From JBMYTN01 sp049604415 (GTDB lineage Bacteria > Pseudomonadota > Alphaproteobacteria > Rhodospirillales > Rhodospirillaceae), in the NCBI GenBank assembly GCA_049604415.1, contig JBMYTN010000005.1, positions 62,001 through 126,000 on the forward strand: a DNA stretch of 64,000 nt. Reading direction: 5' to 3'. Both the position numbers and the translations under genes were made by a program. Each line of letters opens with the position of its first letter. Positions within the stretch are counted from its first letter, which is position 1. This document shows positions 11,273 to 19,739 of the stretch, one piece after another. The notes below the pieces were generated by a model, which had not been told where the DNA came from, did not search any database, and saw nothing but the letters and a program-made list of their open reading frames with translations.

Positions 11273-12181
11273 ATGCCCGTGCCGCCCACCACCACCGATC
11301 CAGCGTCCTCGGCTCCCACAGCGGTCGAGGGCGACTTCCAGCCTCAACCGCCCGGCAGCCTGACGGTTATGGGGCCGCTGGATGGCGGACCGGTGGTTCT
11401 TGGGGCTCCGCCTCGGATTCTGACCTTCGAAGCCGTGGGCAGCACCAATGATTTGATCCGCGACCTGATCGAGCGCGATGAAGCGCCTGATGGTCTGGTG
11501 ATCCGGGCCGAGCGGCAAACCGGCGGGCGGGGCCGCAGTGGTCGCGATTGGATCAGCCCGGCGGGCAATCTCTACCATTCCTTCTGTGTCTCAGTTCCAG
11601 ACGGCCCCGGCAAAGCCGCCGAGTTGTCCTTTGTCGCCGCCGTCGCCCTGGCCGATGCGATCTCCGCGCTGTGTCCGCAAGCCGATCCGCGCTGTAAGTG
11701 GCCCAATGATCTGCTGTGCCATGGTGCCAAGGTCTCCGGCATCTTGCTGGAGACAGCGATGCCGCCCCAAGGCTCCTTGGACCCGGCCCTCAGGGTCATT
11801 GTCGGCATCGGTATCAATGTCCGCGAAGCCCCGCAGGCGAGCGTTCTCCAGTCGCGGATCCCAGCGGGCGCGCTGGTCGATTATGGCTGCGAGATCACCG
11901 CAGATCTGTTGTTTGGCCATTCCATCGAGGCCTTCCGCAACCGGGTCGAGACTTGGCGCGCCCGGGGCTTTGCGCCGATCCGGGAGGCTTGGCTCGGTAG
12001 GGCCTTGGGCCTAGGTGGACCGGTGGAGGCCCGTCTGGGCAGTGGAGAGACCCTGAGCGGACGGTTTACAGAGTTGGACCCCCAGGGGGCATTGATGCTA
12101 GAGGATGCCGCAGGAACGGTGCATCGGGTCTTGGCAGGGGATGTGTTCTTCGGCCCGAACAGCGCACCGCCAATTCCATAG
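11273..12181 (+). CDS. birA: Biotin--[acetyl-CoA-carboxylase] ligase
   Basis: The product attaches biotin through biotinyl-AMP to the carrier domain of carboxylases. The 302-residue form has GGRGRSGRDW (about 84-93, adenylate loop), KWPNDLL (K142 onwards) and GIGINV, followed by the small C-terminal domain. No N-terminal winged-helix repressor domain is present, so it is probably a monofunctional ligase. The first 45 residues are Pro/Thr-rich and unlike the enzyme core. The start is uncertain: GTG 11222 would overlap nuoN, and a later ATG at MGPLDGG is also possible. Both weak SD signals leave this open. Confidence 0.9.
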   Translation: MPVPPTTTDPASSAPTAVEGDFQPQPPGSLTVMGPLDGGPVVLGAPPRILTFEAVGSTNDLIRDLIERDEAPDGLVIRAERQTGGRGRSGRDWISPAGNLYHSFCVSVPDGPGKAAELSFVAAVALADAISALCPQADPRCKWPNDLLCHGAKVSGILLETAMPPQGSLDPALRVIVGIGINVREAPQASVLQSRIPAGALVDYGCEITADLLFGHSIEAFRNRVETWRARGFAPIREAWLGRALGLGGPVEARLGSGETLSGRFTELDPQGALMLEDAAGTVHRVLAGDVFFGPNSAPPIP

Positions 12182-12239
12182 TCTGCTGCAGGACTTTTGA
12201 ATTCACCTATTGCGATGCGTCCTAAGGAGCTGATGCGCG

Positions 12240-13037
12240 ATGCTGTTGGCGATTGATACCGGCAACACCAACACCGTCTTTGCCTTGTTTGATGGCGAGA
12301 CCAAGAGAGGCGAGTGGCGCGGGGTCACCAACCCGAACCGAACCGCCGATGAAATGGGTGTCTGGCTGATGCAGCTGATGGCGCTCGAGGGCTTGGGCCG
12401 CGACGATGTGGATGCGGTCATTGTCGCCTCGGTGGTGCCCTCAACCGTCTTCAATATGCGCATCCTGGCCCATCGCTATTTTGATTGCGCGCCTTTGGTG
12501 GTTGGGGAGCCGGGCGTCTCGCTGGGCCTTGAAATCCTGTTGGACAATCCGGAGGAGGTTGGGGCCGACCGCTTGGTCAATGCCATCGCCGCCCATGACA
12601 GCTATCAGGGGCCGCTGATCATTTTGGACTTTGGCACAGCCACCACCTTCGATGTGGTCGACAAGGATGGCAATTATCTCGGTGGGGCCATTGCCCCGGG
12701 GATCAACCTGTCCTTGGAGGCTTTGCACATGGCCTCGGCCCAACTGCCGCGCGTGGCGGTCGGGCGGCCAAAGTCCTCCATTGGCAAATCGACCGTCCAG
12801 GCCATGAAGTCCGGGATCTATCTGGGCTATGTCGGCTTGATCGAAGGCTTGGTGAAACAGATCTCAGAAGAGATGGGCGAGCCCATGAGTGTGGTGGCAA
12901 CCGGCGGGCTGGCCTCTTTGTTTGCCGAAGCGACCGACGCCATCACCCATATCGACCCGGACCTGACCTTGCGCGGCTTGCGCCTGATTTACCGCCGCAC
13001 CATGGAAAGCACGGCACAAGCGGCCTTGTCCTCCTGA
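12240..13037 (+). CDS. coaX: Type III pantothenate kinase
   Basis: This enzyme phosphorylates pantothenate in the first step of coenzyme A synthesis. The 265-residue protein belongs to the ASKHA-fold CoaX family. It begins LLAIDTGNTNT (phosphate 1 loop) and has GADRLVNAIAAHD and IILDFGTATTFDVVD, the second phosphate-binding segment. AAGGAG lies before ATG 12240. Placement between birA and RNase J is a common alphaproteobacterial arrangement. Confidence 0.95.
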   Translation: MLLAIDTGNTNTVFALFDGETKRGEWRGVTNPNRTADEMGVWLMQLMALEGLGRDDVDAVIVASVVPSTVFNMRILAHRYFDCAPLVVGEPGVSLGLEILLDNPEEVGADRLVNAIAAHDSYQGPLIILDFGTATTFDVVDKDGNYLGGAIAPGINLSLEALHMASAQLPRVAVGRPKSSIGKSTVQAMKSGIYLGYVGLIEGLVKQISEEMGEPMSVVATGGLASLFAEATDAITHIDPDLTLRGLRLIYRRTMESTAQAALSS

Positions 13038-13144
13038 CCCAGGGCCACCCCGTCGTATGAATGTTGGATCCCTGGCCCGGTCCAAGCGATCCACCCCCGT
13101 CTTGTGTTTGCAGCACCGGACCCTGCTTTAGGAATAGCGCCCTT

Positions 13145-14830
13145 ATGGATGCCATAGCCACCGACCTGCCGCCCGACTTCACCAAAGAGGGGCTGTATTT
13201 TTTGCCCCTGGGGGGGGCTGGCGAGATTGGGATGAACCTCAATCTCTACCGCTATCAGGGCAAATGGCTGATGGTCGATTTGGGCATCACCTTTGGCAAT
13301 GAAGGCCAAACCCCCGGTGTGGATGTGATCCTGCCCGATCCGGGCTTTATCGAGGAACGGCGGGATGATTTGGTCGGTCTGGTCATCACCCATGGCCATG
13401 AGGATCATTTGGGTGCGGTGCCCTATTTATGGCCCTGGCTAAGCTGTCCGGTTTATGCCAGCCCGTTCACCGCAGAATTCCTGCGCCGCAAATTGCGCGA
13501 GGAGGATCTCCAGGACGAGGTCCCGATCCATGAAATCCCGCTGCAAGGCCGGTTTTCCATTGGCCCATTTGATTTGCAACTGATCACCACCACCCACTCG
13601 ATCCCCGAACCCAATCATCTGGCGATCCGCACCGAGGCCGGGACCATCCTGCACACCGCCGACTGGAAGCTGGATCCGGAACCCCTGGTCGGCGCGCCCG
13701 CCGATCTGGACGGCCTGAAGCGTTTGGGCGAGGAGGGGGTGCTGGCCATGGTCGGCGACAGCACCAACATTTTCACCAAAGGCTCGGCAGGCTCCGAAGG
13801 CGAGGTCCGACGCTCCCTGGCCGCGTTGTTTGGCCAGTTTGACCGGCGGATCGCGGTGGCCTGTTTTGCCTCCAACATTGCCCGGATGGAAAGCATCGCT
13901 TTGGCCGCCCAAGCCAATGGCCGCGAGGTCGCTTTGGTGGGGCGTTCCCTTTGGCGCATGCATGACACCGCCAAAGCCTGTGGCTATTTGCAGGACGCCC
14001 CGCCCTTTCTGAAGGACGAGGAGGGGGCTTATCTGCCCCCCGATAAGGTGGTCTATATCTGCACCGGCAGCCAAGGCGAGCCACGCGCCGCCCTGAAGCG
14101 GATTGCCAGTGACAGCCATCCCCATGTGGTGTTGGACCCGGGTGATGTGGTGGTGTTTTCCTCCCGGGTGATCCCCGGCAATGAGCGCTCGGTCTACGAG
14201 GTCCAGAACCAACTGGCGGCCAATGGCGTCAAGCTGGTGACCAATAAGGACGCCTTTGTCCATGTCTCCGGACATCCCGGGGCCGAGGAAGTCCGAACCC
14301 TCTATGACTTGGTTCGCCCACAGATTTCGATCCCGGTCCATGGCGAGCGCATGCATTTGGAAGAGCATGCCAAGGAAGCGAGGACCTTGGGCGTGGCCCA
14401 TGTTTTGACCAATCTCAATGGACAGGTTGCCCGGCTGGATGGCCCGGAGCCCGGGGTGGTCGGTCAGGTGTCCACCGGACGCTTGGCTCTGGATGGCGAC
14501 CGGCTGATCCCCATGGACAATGGCGTGGTGCGCGAGCGCCGCAAAGTCAGCCGCAATGGCATTGTTGTGGTCTCCCTGGTGGTCGATGGACGCGGCACCT
14601 TGCTGGCTGATCCGCAATTGACCTTGCGCGGTGTGACCGATCCGGATGAAGACCAGGAGGAGATCGACGCCTTGCTGTTGGCCATCAATCACGCACTAGA
14701 CCGGGCCGCCCCGCGCGACTTGCGCAAAGATGAGCGTTTGGCCGAAGTCGCGCGGTTGGCCGTGCGCCGCGCGCTGCGATCCCAAACCGGATTGCGTCCG
14801 ATGATTGATGTCCATGTCATTCGGATTTAA
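13145..14830 (+). CDS. rnj: Ribonuclease J
   Basis: This is a metallo-beta-lactamase/beta-CASP ribonuclease with endo- and 5'-exonuclease activity in mRNA and rRNA processing. The 561-residue protein carries the zinc motif HGHEDH (H83-H88), GDSTN, the beta-CASP motif VSGHPG and a C-terminal domain. ATG 13145 gives an N-terminus typical of the family (LYFLPLGGAGEIGMNLNLY). An upstream in-frame extension to 13061 is not family-like. The gene has a 107-bp gap to coaX, so it may have its own promoter. Confidence 0.95.
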   Translation: MDAIATDLPPDFTKEGLYFLPLGGAGEIGMNLNLYRYQGKWLMVDLGITFGNEGQTPGVDVILPDPGFIEERRDDLVGLVITHGHEDHLGAVPYLWPWLSCPVYASPFTAEFLRRKLREEDLQDEVPIHEIPLQGRFSIGPFDLQLITTTHSIPEPNHLAIRTEAGTILHTADWKLDPEPLVGAPADLDGLKRLGEEGVLAMVGDSTNIFTKGSAGSEGEVRRSLAALFGQFDRRIAVACFASNIARMESIALAAQANGREVALVGRSLWRMHDTAKACGYLQDAPPFLKDEEGAYLPPDKVVYICTGSQGEPRAALKRIASDSHPHVVLDPGDVVVFSSRVIPGNERSVYEVQNQLAANGVKLVTNKDAFVHVSGHPGAEEVRTLYDLVRPQISIPVHGERMHLEEHAKEARTLGVAHVLTNLNGQVARLDGPEPGVVGQVSTGRLALDGDRLIPMDNGVVRERRKVSRNGIVVVSLVVDGRGTLLADPQLTLRGVTDPDEDQEEIDALLLAINHALDRAAPRDLRKDERLAEVARLAVRRALRSQTGLRPMIDVHVIRI

Positions 14831-14881
14831 GACTCTACAGAAGATAAACAGGGGAATCCTCAGACAGGGAGGTGGAGTGAA

Positions 14882-15286
14882 ATGATTGGTCGTTTGAACC
14901 ATGTTGCGATTGCGGTGCCCGATCTTGAAGCCGCATCAGCGAGCTATCGGGGTGTGTTGGGGGCGCAGGTATCCGAGCCAATGGATGAGCCCGACCATGG
15001 CGTGACGGTGGTGTTTATTGAACTGCCCAACACCAAGATCGAACTGCTCTACCCCTTGGGGGACAAAAGCCCGATCCAGGCCTTTCTTGATAAGAACCCC
15101 TCGGGCGGCATTCACCATGTCTGCTATGAGGTCGACGATATCATTGCCGCCCGCGACAAGCTGAAGGCGGAAGGCAAGCGGGTGTTGGGCGATGGCGAGC
15201 CGAAAATCGGAGCCCACAAGAAGCCGGTTCTGTTTTTGCACCCGAAAGACTTTAACGGCACCCTGGTGGAGCTGGAGCAGGCCTAA
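14882..15286 (+). CDS. mce: Methylmalonyl-CoA epimerase
   Basis: This is a VOC-superfamily enzyme that interconverts (R)- and (S)-methylmalonyl-CoA in propionyl-CoA metabolism. The 134-residue protein has the expected metal-ligand segments LNHVAIAVPDL, KIELLYPLG, GGIHHVCYEVDD and GTLVELEQ. The start ATG has GGGAGGTGGAG just upstream. It ends the plus-strand run that began with nuo; a terminator hairpin follows 28 bases later. Confidence 0.95.
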   Translation: MIGRLNHVAIAVPDLEAASASYRGVLGAQVSEPMDEPDHGVTVVFIELPNTKIELLYPLGDKSPIQAFLDKNPSGGIHHVCYEVDDIIAARDKLKAEGKRVLGDGEPKIGAHKKPVLFLHPKDFNGTLVELEQA

Positions 15287-15314
15287 TCTACCTAACTCTC
15301 CCGAACACATGATG

Positions 15315-15350
15315 ACGCCCTGCATCCCGGTCGAGATGCGGGGCGTTTTG
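15315..15350 (+). terminator. Rho-independent terminator after mce
   Basis: The 12-bp stem pairs ACGCCCTGCATC (15315-15326) with GATGCGGGGCGT (15335-15346), with one mismatch. It has an 8-nt loop and a short TTTT tail. It lies just after the mce stop and closes the nuo-birA-mce transcription direction. Confidence 0.75.
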
Positions 15351-15455
15351 CGTGAGTAGGCTATACTTTTCTCTGTAGCATTGGCAAATGGGCCAACGGG
15401 GTGGGGTGGGGGTCGTCAAGGCCTCTTCGGTCGGATAAGACGGGACGTTGGGCGT

Positions 15456-15479
15456 ATAGACCAAGTTTTCATGGTCTAT
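15456..15479. repeat. Perfect inverted repeat, 8-bp arms
   Basis: ATAGACCA at 15456-15463 is matched by TGGTCTAT at 15472-15479 with an 8-nt centre. The stem is AT-rich and lacks a T-run, so a terminator is unlikely. A protein-binding dyad is possible. Confidence 0.4.
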
Positions 15480-15645
15480 TTAGGTCTGCCGTTCCGCCGC
15501 AAAATAGAATTGGTTTGTGTTGAATGGTTGAGTGCAAACTCGGGAGCACCAAGGTAGATGGCTTTTATTTGCTCTTTTAGAAGTAAAGCGAGACCCGTTA
15601 GCGTTCGATAGGGTTTGCGCCTGCGACACTAAACAGACAGCTGGC

Positions 15646-15677
15646 AAATAAAAGGGCGGGCTCCGAAGAGCCCGCCC
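15646..15677 (-). terminator. Strong rho-independent terminator on the minus strand
   Basis: The arms GGGCGGGCTC (15677-15668) and GAGCCCGCCC (15663-15654) form a perfect 10-bp stem with a TTCG tetraloop. On the minus strand TTTTATTT follows. On the plus strand there is no immediate T-run, so the direction is minus. Confidence 0.85.
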
Positions 15678-15840
15678 GAGTTGAGTAGTCATTTTTTGGA
15701 CCGGCTCCCGCAGTCTGTCCGAGCATGGCTCGCCGCCGCAGGGTAGACGGTTTCCTCCCTAAACTCGGGCCTTTGAAGATCCTGCACGGTTCCAGTTTAA
15801 AAACCTCCAGTGCATTGCTCTCCAACCGAGCCAAGGGACC
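15646..15840 (-). ncRNA. Probable structured non-coding RNA of unknown family
   Basis: The minus strand ends in a textbook terminator at 15646-15677 although no minus-strand protein gene lies upstream. Reading from about 15840 downwards I see several hairpins. They are GCTC/GAGC around a GGTTGGA loop (15817-15831), TGCAC/GTGCA with inner GGTT/AACC (15783-15814), CGAGC-CAT-GCTCG (15720-15732) and a 9-bp long-range helix pairing 15762-15770 with 15674-15682. The long-range helix overlaps the terminator arm. The only minus-strand frame here starts with TTG and runs through the terminator. It is not an obvious tRNA, tmRNA, RNase P or 4.5S RNA; a divergent 6S RNA is not excluded. The 5' end is a guess. 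Confidence 0.5.
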
Positions 15841-15854
15841 ATAAGCAGTTTGAA

Positions 15855-15869
15855 TTCGTGAGTCACGAA
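15855..15869. promoter_or_regulatory. Perfect 7-bp dyad, candidate operator upstream of the minus-strand RNA
   Basis: TTCGTGA-G-TCACGAA at 15855-15869 is a perfect inverted repeat with a single central base. It lies 15-30 bases upstream of the inferred 5' end of the minus-strand RNA, where a -35 region would be. The cognate regulator is unknown. Confidence 0.45.
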
Positions 15870-15930
15870 AAATTTACAGGAAAAAAGTGGTTTGAACGGA
15901 TCGATTATTTGTGCAAAGCAGCATCAACGC

Positions 15931-15952
15931 TGTTTCTTCAAGTGAAGAAACA
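15931..15952. repeat. Perfect 10-bp inverted repeat
   Basis: TGTTTCTTCA (15931-15940) and TGAAGAAACA (15943-15952) are perfectly complementary around a 2-nt centre. The 22-bp element resembles a dimeric regulator site. A hairpin would have too small a loop without opening the central pairs. Confidence 0.5.
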
Positions 15953-16386
15953 ATTAAGAAAATTCCTGGCTTCCGGTTTATCTCCAGAAAGTTGAAAAGG
16001 GCGAGTCATTCTTCGGCCTTCACTTGGAATGCGGCGCCTTTGGTGCCCGCTTCGGGTCTCAGCATCGTTCGGTAGCGTTATGATTTTTTTACTTTAATGA
16101 TCCTTATCGATATTGGGCATTCCGTCAGGCATAACAGTATTACTTCGTCTGGAATGATCATACCCCCTTTTTGCGGTGCAAAAATTTAGCGATATGTCCC
16201 CGCCAGGGCAGGTGGGTTGAAAAATTGCCCTGATGGGCACTTTGGGCTATGTGTTGAGCGCGTATTGCTTTGCCCGCCCCTTGCGGAGTCTGAGATCTCG
16301 GTTGCCGGTTCGCGGTCCGATCTGCTCTGATGCTCCGCACCCCGTGTCCTCTGGGTTCCAACCCCTCATCCATGGAGAGCCTTCCC

Positions 16387-17697
16387 ATGCGTCTGTCGCG
16401 CCTGTTGCTGCCCACCCTGAAGGAAGATCCATCGGAGGCGCAGATCGTGTCGCACCGGCTGATGTTGCGGGCCGGATTGGTGCGCCAACATGCCGCAGGT
16501 ATCTATAGCTGGCTGCCGATGGGGCTGAAGGTTTTGCGCAAGATCGAGCAGGTGGTGCGCGAGGAACAGGACGCCGCCGGGGCCCAGGAAATCCTGATGC
16601 CGACCATCCAGTCCGCCGATCTCTGGAAAGAGAGCGGACGCTATGACGACTATGGCAAGGAGATGCTGCGGATTGTCGACCGCCATGAGCGCGATATGCT
16701 CTATGGCCCGACCCATGAGGAGGTCGTGACCGACATCTTCCGCAACAATGTGAAGTCCTATAAGGACCTGCCGCAGAACCTGTATCAAATTCACTGGAAG
16801 TTCCGTGACGAGGTCCGGCCGCGCTTTGGCGTGATGCGCGGTCGGGAGTTCCTGATGAAGGACAATTACTCCTTCGATTTGGATTATGAGTCCTCCAAGG
16901 CCTCCTATAACCGCATGTTCGTGGCCTATCTGCGCACCTTCGCCCGCATGGGCTTGAAGGCCATTCCCATGGCGGCGGACACTGGCCCCATTGGTGGCAA
17001 GCTGAGCCATGAGTTCATCATCCTGGCCGAGACCGGCGAGAGCGCGGTGTTCTGCCATAAGGACCTGCTGGAAATGCCGGTGCCTGCCGATGTCGATTAT
17101 GACGCCGATCTGCAGCCGATCGTCGATGAATGGACCAGCCTCTATGCCGCCACCGATGAAAAGCATGACGAAGCCGGGCATGGCGTGCCGGAAGACCGGC
17201 TGGTCAGTGCGCGCGGCATTGAGGTCGGCCATATCTTCCATTTCGGCACCAAATATTCCGAACCCATGGGCGCGGTGGTCGCCAATGCGGATGGCGAGAC
17301 GGTGCCGGTGTTCATGGGCTCCTATGGCATTGGCGTCTCCCGGTTGGTTGGCGGCATCATTGAGGCCTCCCATGACGAGGCGGGCATCATCTGGCCGGAA
17401 AGTGTCGCGCCCTATCAGGTCGGCTTGTTGAACCTGAAGGTCGGCGATCACTTCACCGATGTGTTCTGCCGTGATCTATATAGCGCTCTGACCGAAGGCG
17501 GGGTCGAGGTGCTCTATGACGATCGTTCGGAACGGGCCGGGGCGAAATTCGCCAATATGGATTTGATCGGCTTGCCTTGGCAGATCATCGCCGGACCGAA
17601 GGGGGTCGCCAATGGGGTGGTCGAGTTGAAGAACCGGGCCACCGGCGAGCGTCAGGAAATGAGCATGGATGATTTGCTCGACCATTTTCTTGACTGA
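16387..17697 (+). CDS. proS: Prolyl-tRNA synthetase (short, alphaproteobacterial type)
   Basis: This class II synthetase charges tRNA-Pro. The 436-residue protein is the short form without the internal editing (INS) domain, as is usual in alphaproteobacteria. Visible motifs are [19 protein letters not shown], the motif 2 region [31 protein letters not shown], and the motif 3 region [16 protein letters not shown] 16387 is chosen because GGAGAG (16373-16378) is well spaced; ATG 16372 would place the SD inside the gene. It starts a proS-lolC-lolD-dnaE run. Confidence 0.96.
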   Translation: MRLSRLLLPTLKEDPSEAQIVSHRLMLRAGLVRQHAAGIYSWLPMGLKVLRKIEQVVREEQDAAGAQEILMPTIQSADLWKESGRYDDYGKEMLRIVDRHERDMLYGPTHEEVVTDIFRNNVKSYKDLPQNLYQIHWKFRDEVRPRFGVMRGREFLMKDNYSFDLDYESSKASYNRMFVAYLRTFARMGLKAIPMAADTGPIGGKLSHEFIILAETGESAVFCHKDLLEMPVPADVDYDADLQPIVDEWTSLYAATDEKHDEAGHGVPEDRLVSARGIEVGHIFHFGTKYSEPMGAVVANADGETVPVFMGSYGIGVSRLVGGIIEASHDEAGIIWPESVAPYQVGLLNLKVGDHFTDVFCRDLYSALTEGGVEVLYDDRSERAGAKFANMDLIGLPWQIIAGPKGVANGVVELKNRATGERQEMSMDDLLDHFLD

Positions 17698-17747
17698 TTT
17701 CCCCTGTTCCTTAGCGCGGAACGGGTCGGACAGGAACGGACAGCTGA

Positions 17748-18998
17748 ATGTTTAATGCTTTTGAGCGGATGATGGCCTTGCGCTACCTGCGGGCGCGGCG
17801 CAAGGAAGGCTTCGTCTCGGTCATTGCCGGTTTTTCCTTGGCCGGGATTGGCTTGGGTGTGGCCACCCTGATCATCGTCATGGCGGTGATGAATGGCTTC
17901 CGCCAGGACCTAATGTCCCGAATCTTTGGCTTGAATGGCCATATGGGCGTCTATGCCATGAATGGCTCCTTGACCGATTATGAAGGCGGTCGGGCCGTCG
18001 TGGCGGGTCTGGACGGTGTGGTCTCCGTGACCCCGATTGTGGAGGGCCAAGTCATGGTCAACTCCCAACGCGGTGCCCCCCGAGGTGCCGTTGTCCGTGG
18101 GGCGCGGCCGGAAGATCTGGCACAGCGCGAGACCATCGCTGACAGCATCGTTGCCGGATCTTTGGATGCCCTGCAGGGCCAGGATGCGATCATGATTGGC
18201 GACCGGATGGCCCAAGCCATGGGGGTGTGGTTGGGGGACAAGGTCACCTTGATCTCGCCCAAAGGCAAAGTCACCGTGATCGGCACCGTGCCCCGGGTGC
18301 GCAGCTACACCGTGCGCGCTGTCTTCTCCATCGGCATGAGCGAATACGATCTGAACTATGCCTTCCTGCCTTTGGAGGCCGCCCAGCTCTATTTCTTGAA
18401 GCCCGACGGGGTGGATCATTTGGAGGTCGTTGTGGAAAACCCCGATGACGTCCAATCGATATCGGATTCCTTGATCTTAAGCGATTTCGGCCAGCCGGTA
18501 AGGTTCTTGGATTGGCGCAAAACCAACCAGACCTTCTTCAACGCCCTGCAGGTCGAACGCAATGTGATGTTCCTGATCCTGACCCTGATCATTTTGGTGG
18601 CGGCGTTCAACATCATCTCCGGGCTGATCATGTTGGTGAAGGATAAGGGCCGCGACATCGCCATTCTCCGCACCATGGGGGCCAGCCGAGGTGCGGTGAT
18701 GCGGATCTTCTTCATGGCTGGGGCCGCTGTCGGTGTGATCGGCACGGCAACAGGGTTCATCCTCGGCACCTTGTTCTGCGCCAATATTGAAACCATCCGC
18801 CAGGGTCTGGAAAGCCTGCTGGGGGTCGAGCTGTTCAATGCGGAGATCTATTTCCTTGCTACCATGCCCGCAGAGATGGACCCCAATGAGGTGGTCTCGG
18901 TGGTGCTGATGGCCCTAGGGCTGTCCTTCGCCGCGACCCTCTATCCTGCCTGGCGCGCGGCCAAGACCGATCCGGTGGAGGCCTTGCGCAATGAGTGA
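17748..18998 (+). CDS. lolC: Lipoprotein-releasing ABC transporter permease (LolC/LolE family)
   Basis: This is the inner-membrane permease of the Lol machinery, which extracts lipoproteins for transfer to the outer membrane. The 416-residue protein has one N-terminal membrane helix after the conserved [26 protein letters not shown] large periplasmic domain follows, and three further helices lie in the last 150 residues. It ends with [18 protein letters not shown], typical of LolC/E. Only one permease gene is present, so it may form a homodimer (sometimes called LolF); the C/E distinction is not resolved. It overlaps lolD by 8 bases. Confidence 0.93.
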   Translation: MFNAFERMMALRYLRARRKEGFVSVIAGFSLAGIGLGVATLIIVMAVMNGFRQDLMSRIFGLNGHMGVYAMNGSLTDYEGGRAVVAGLDGVVSVTPIVEGQVMVNSQRGAPRGAVVRGARPEDLAQRETIADSIVAGSLDALQGQDAIMIGDRMAQAMGVWLGDKVTLISPKGKVTVIGTVPRVRSYTVRAVFSIGMSEYDLNYAFLPLEAAQLYFLKPDGVDHLEVVVENPDDVQSISDSLILSDFGQPVRFLDWRKTNQTFFNALQVERNVMFLILTLIILVAAFNIISGLIMLVKDKGRDIAILRTMGASRGAVMRIFFMAGAAVGVIGTATGFILGTLFCANIETIRQGLESLLGVELFNAEIYFLATMPAEMDPNEVVSVVLMALGLSFAATLYPAWRAAKTDPVEALRNE

Positions 18999-19680
18999 AG
19001 GGTCTGTGGCCGCCTTGGCCTTGAGCGGCGTGGTGCGCGGGTTTTCCCAGGGCGAAACCCGATTGGAGGTTTTAACCGGCGCGGATCTGTCGGTTCAACG
19101 CGGCGAGATCGTGGCCTTGGTTGGTCCTTCCGGCGCGGGCAAATCAACCTTGTTGCAGATCGCCGGATTGCTGGAACGCCCCGATGGCGGGGATGTGGTG
19201 TTGGGCGGCCAAAGCTGCGGCAGCTTGGGTGATGCGGAGCGCACCAGGATCCGGCGCCATCGCTTGGGCTTTGTTTATCAGTTCCACCATTTGCTGCCGG
19301 AGTTCACGGCGGCGGAGAATGTTATCCTGCCGCAAATGATCGCCGGGGTCAGCCGCAGCGATGCGCGGGTTCGGGCGGCGGATCTGTTGGGGCGGATGGG
19401 CTTGGGCGAACGCTTGGAGCACCGGCCGGGACAGCTGTCCGGAGGTGAACAGCAGCGCTGCGCCATAGCCCGGGCTTTGGCCAATGAACCGGATCTTTTG
19501 TTGGCCGATGAGCCGACCGGCAATCTGGACCCCATGACCTCTGAGGGCGTTTTTGTTGAGCTGATGTCCCAGGTCCGCAATGAGGGCTTGGCGGCTCTGG
19601 TTGCGACCCATAATCCGGATCTGGCGGGGCGGATGGACCGGATCGTCACCATCCGGGATGGACGCATCGAAACCCTTTAA
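18991..19680 (+). CDS. lolD: Lipoprotein-releasing system ATP-binding protein LolD
   Basis: This is the ABC ATPase that powers lipoprotein release together with the adjacent permease. The 229-residue protein has Walker [10 protein letters not shown], the signature LSGGEQQR, Walker [10 protein letters not shown] and the switch His in [10 protein letters not shown]. Its start overlaps the lolC stop, indicating translational coupling. dnaE follows after 59 bases. Confidence 0.96.
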   Translation: MSEGSVAALALSGVVRGFSQGETRLEVLTGADLSVQRGEIVALVGPSGAGKSTLLQIAGLLERPDGGDVVLGGQSCGSLGDAERTRIRRHRLGFVYQFHHLLPEFTAAENVILPQMIAGVSRSDARVRAADLLGRMGLGERLEHRPGQLSGGEQQRCAIARALANEPDLLLADEPTGNLDPMTSEGVFVELMSQVRNEGLAALVATHNPDLAGRMDRIVTIRDGRIETL

Positions 19681-19739
19681 GGCCCTGCCGCAAGATATCC
19701 ACAGAGACTCTTTTTGCGACTCACGGCATAGTCTTGGCC

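Larger units (their letters stand above)
15287..16386. other. 1.1-kb gene-free region between mce and proS
   Basis: There is no convincing protein-coding gene here, and base composition is locally much more AT-rich than the flanks. It holds the mce terminator (15315-15350), a perfect 8-bp dyad ATAGACCA-N8-TGGTCTAT (15456-15479), a probable minus-strand structured RNA with terminator (about 15646-15840), and two more perfect dyads at 15855-15869 and 15931-15952. The 5' leader and promoter of proS must lie in the distal part. A possible weak pair is TTGCGG and TATGTC around 16172-16198. Confidence 0.6.

Noticed and set aside
15480..15692. A 70-codon minus-strand frame in the mce-proS spacer.
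   Set aside because: It begins inside the RNA region and crosses the strong terminator hairpin, so translation is implausible.
15783..15840. tRNA-like D-arm (GCTC/GAGC with GGTTGGA) on the minus strand.
   Set aside because: No T-arm GTTCGANTC, acceptor stem or CCA-proximal pairing follows, so it is not a tRNA gene.
15810..15995. A 61-codon plus-strand frame in the AT-rich island, with a charged, basic C-terminal half.
   Set aside because: It starts with GTG without an SD, has codon use unlike neighbouring genes, runs antisense through the structured RNA and has no recognisable homology.
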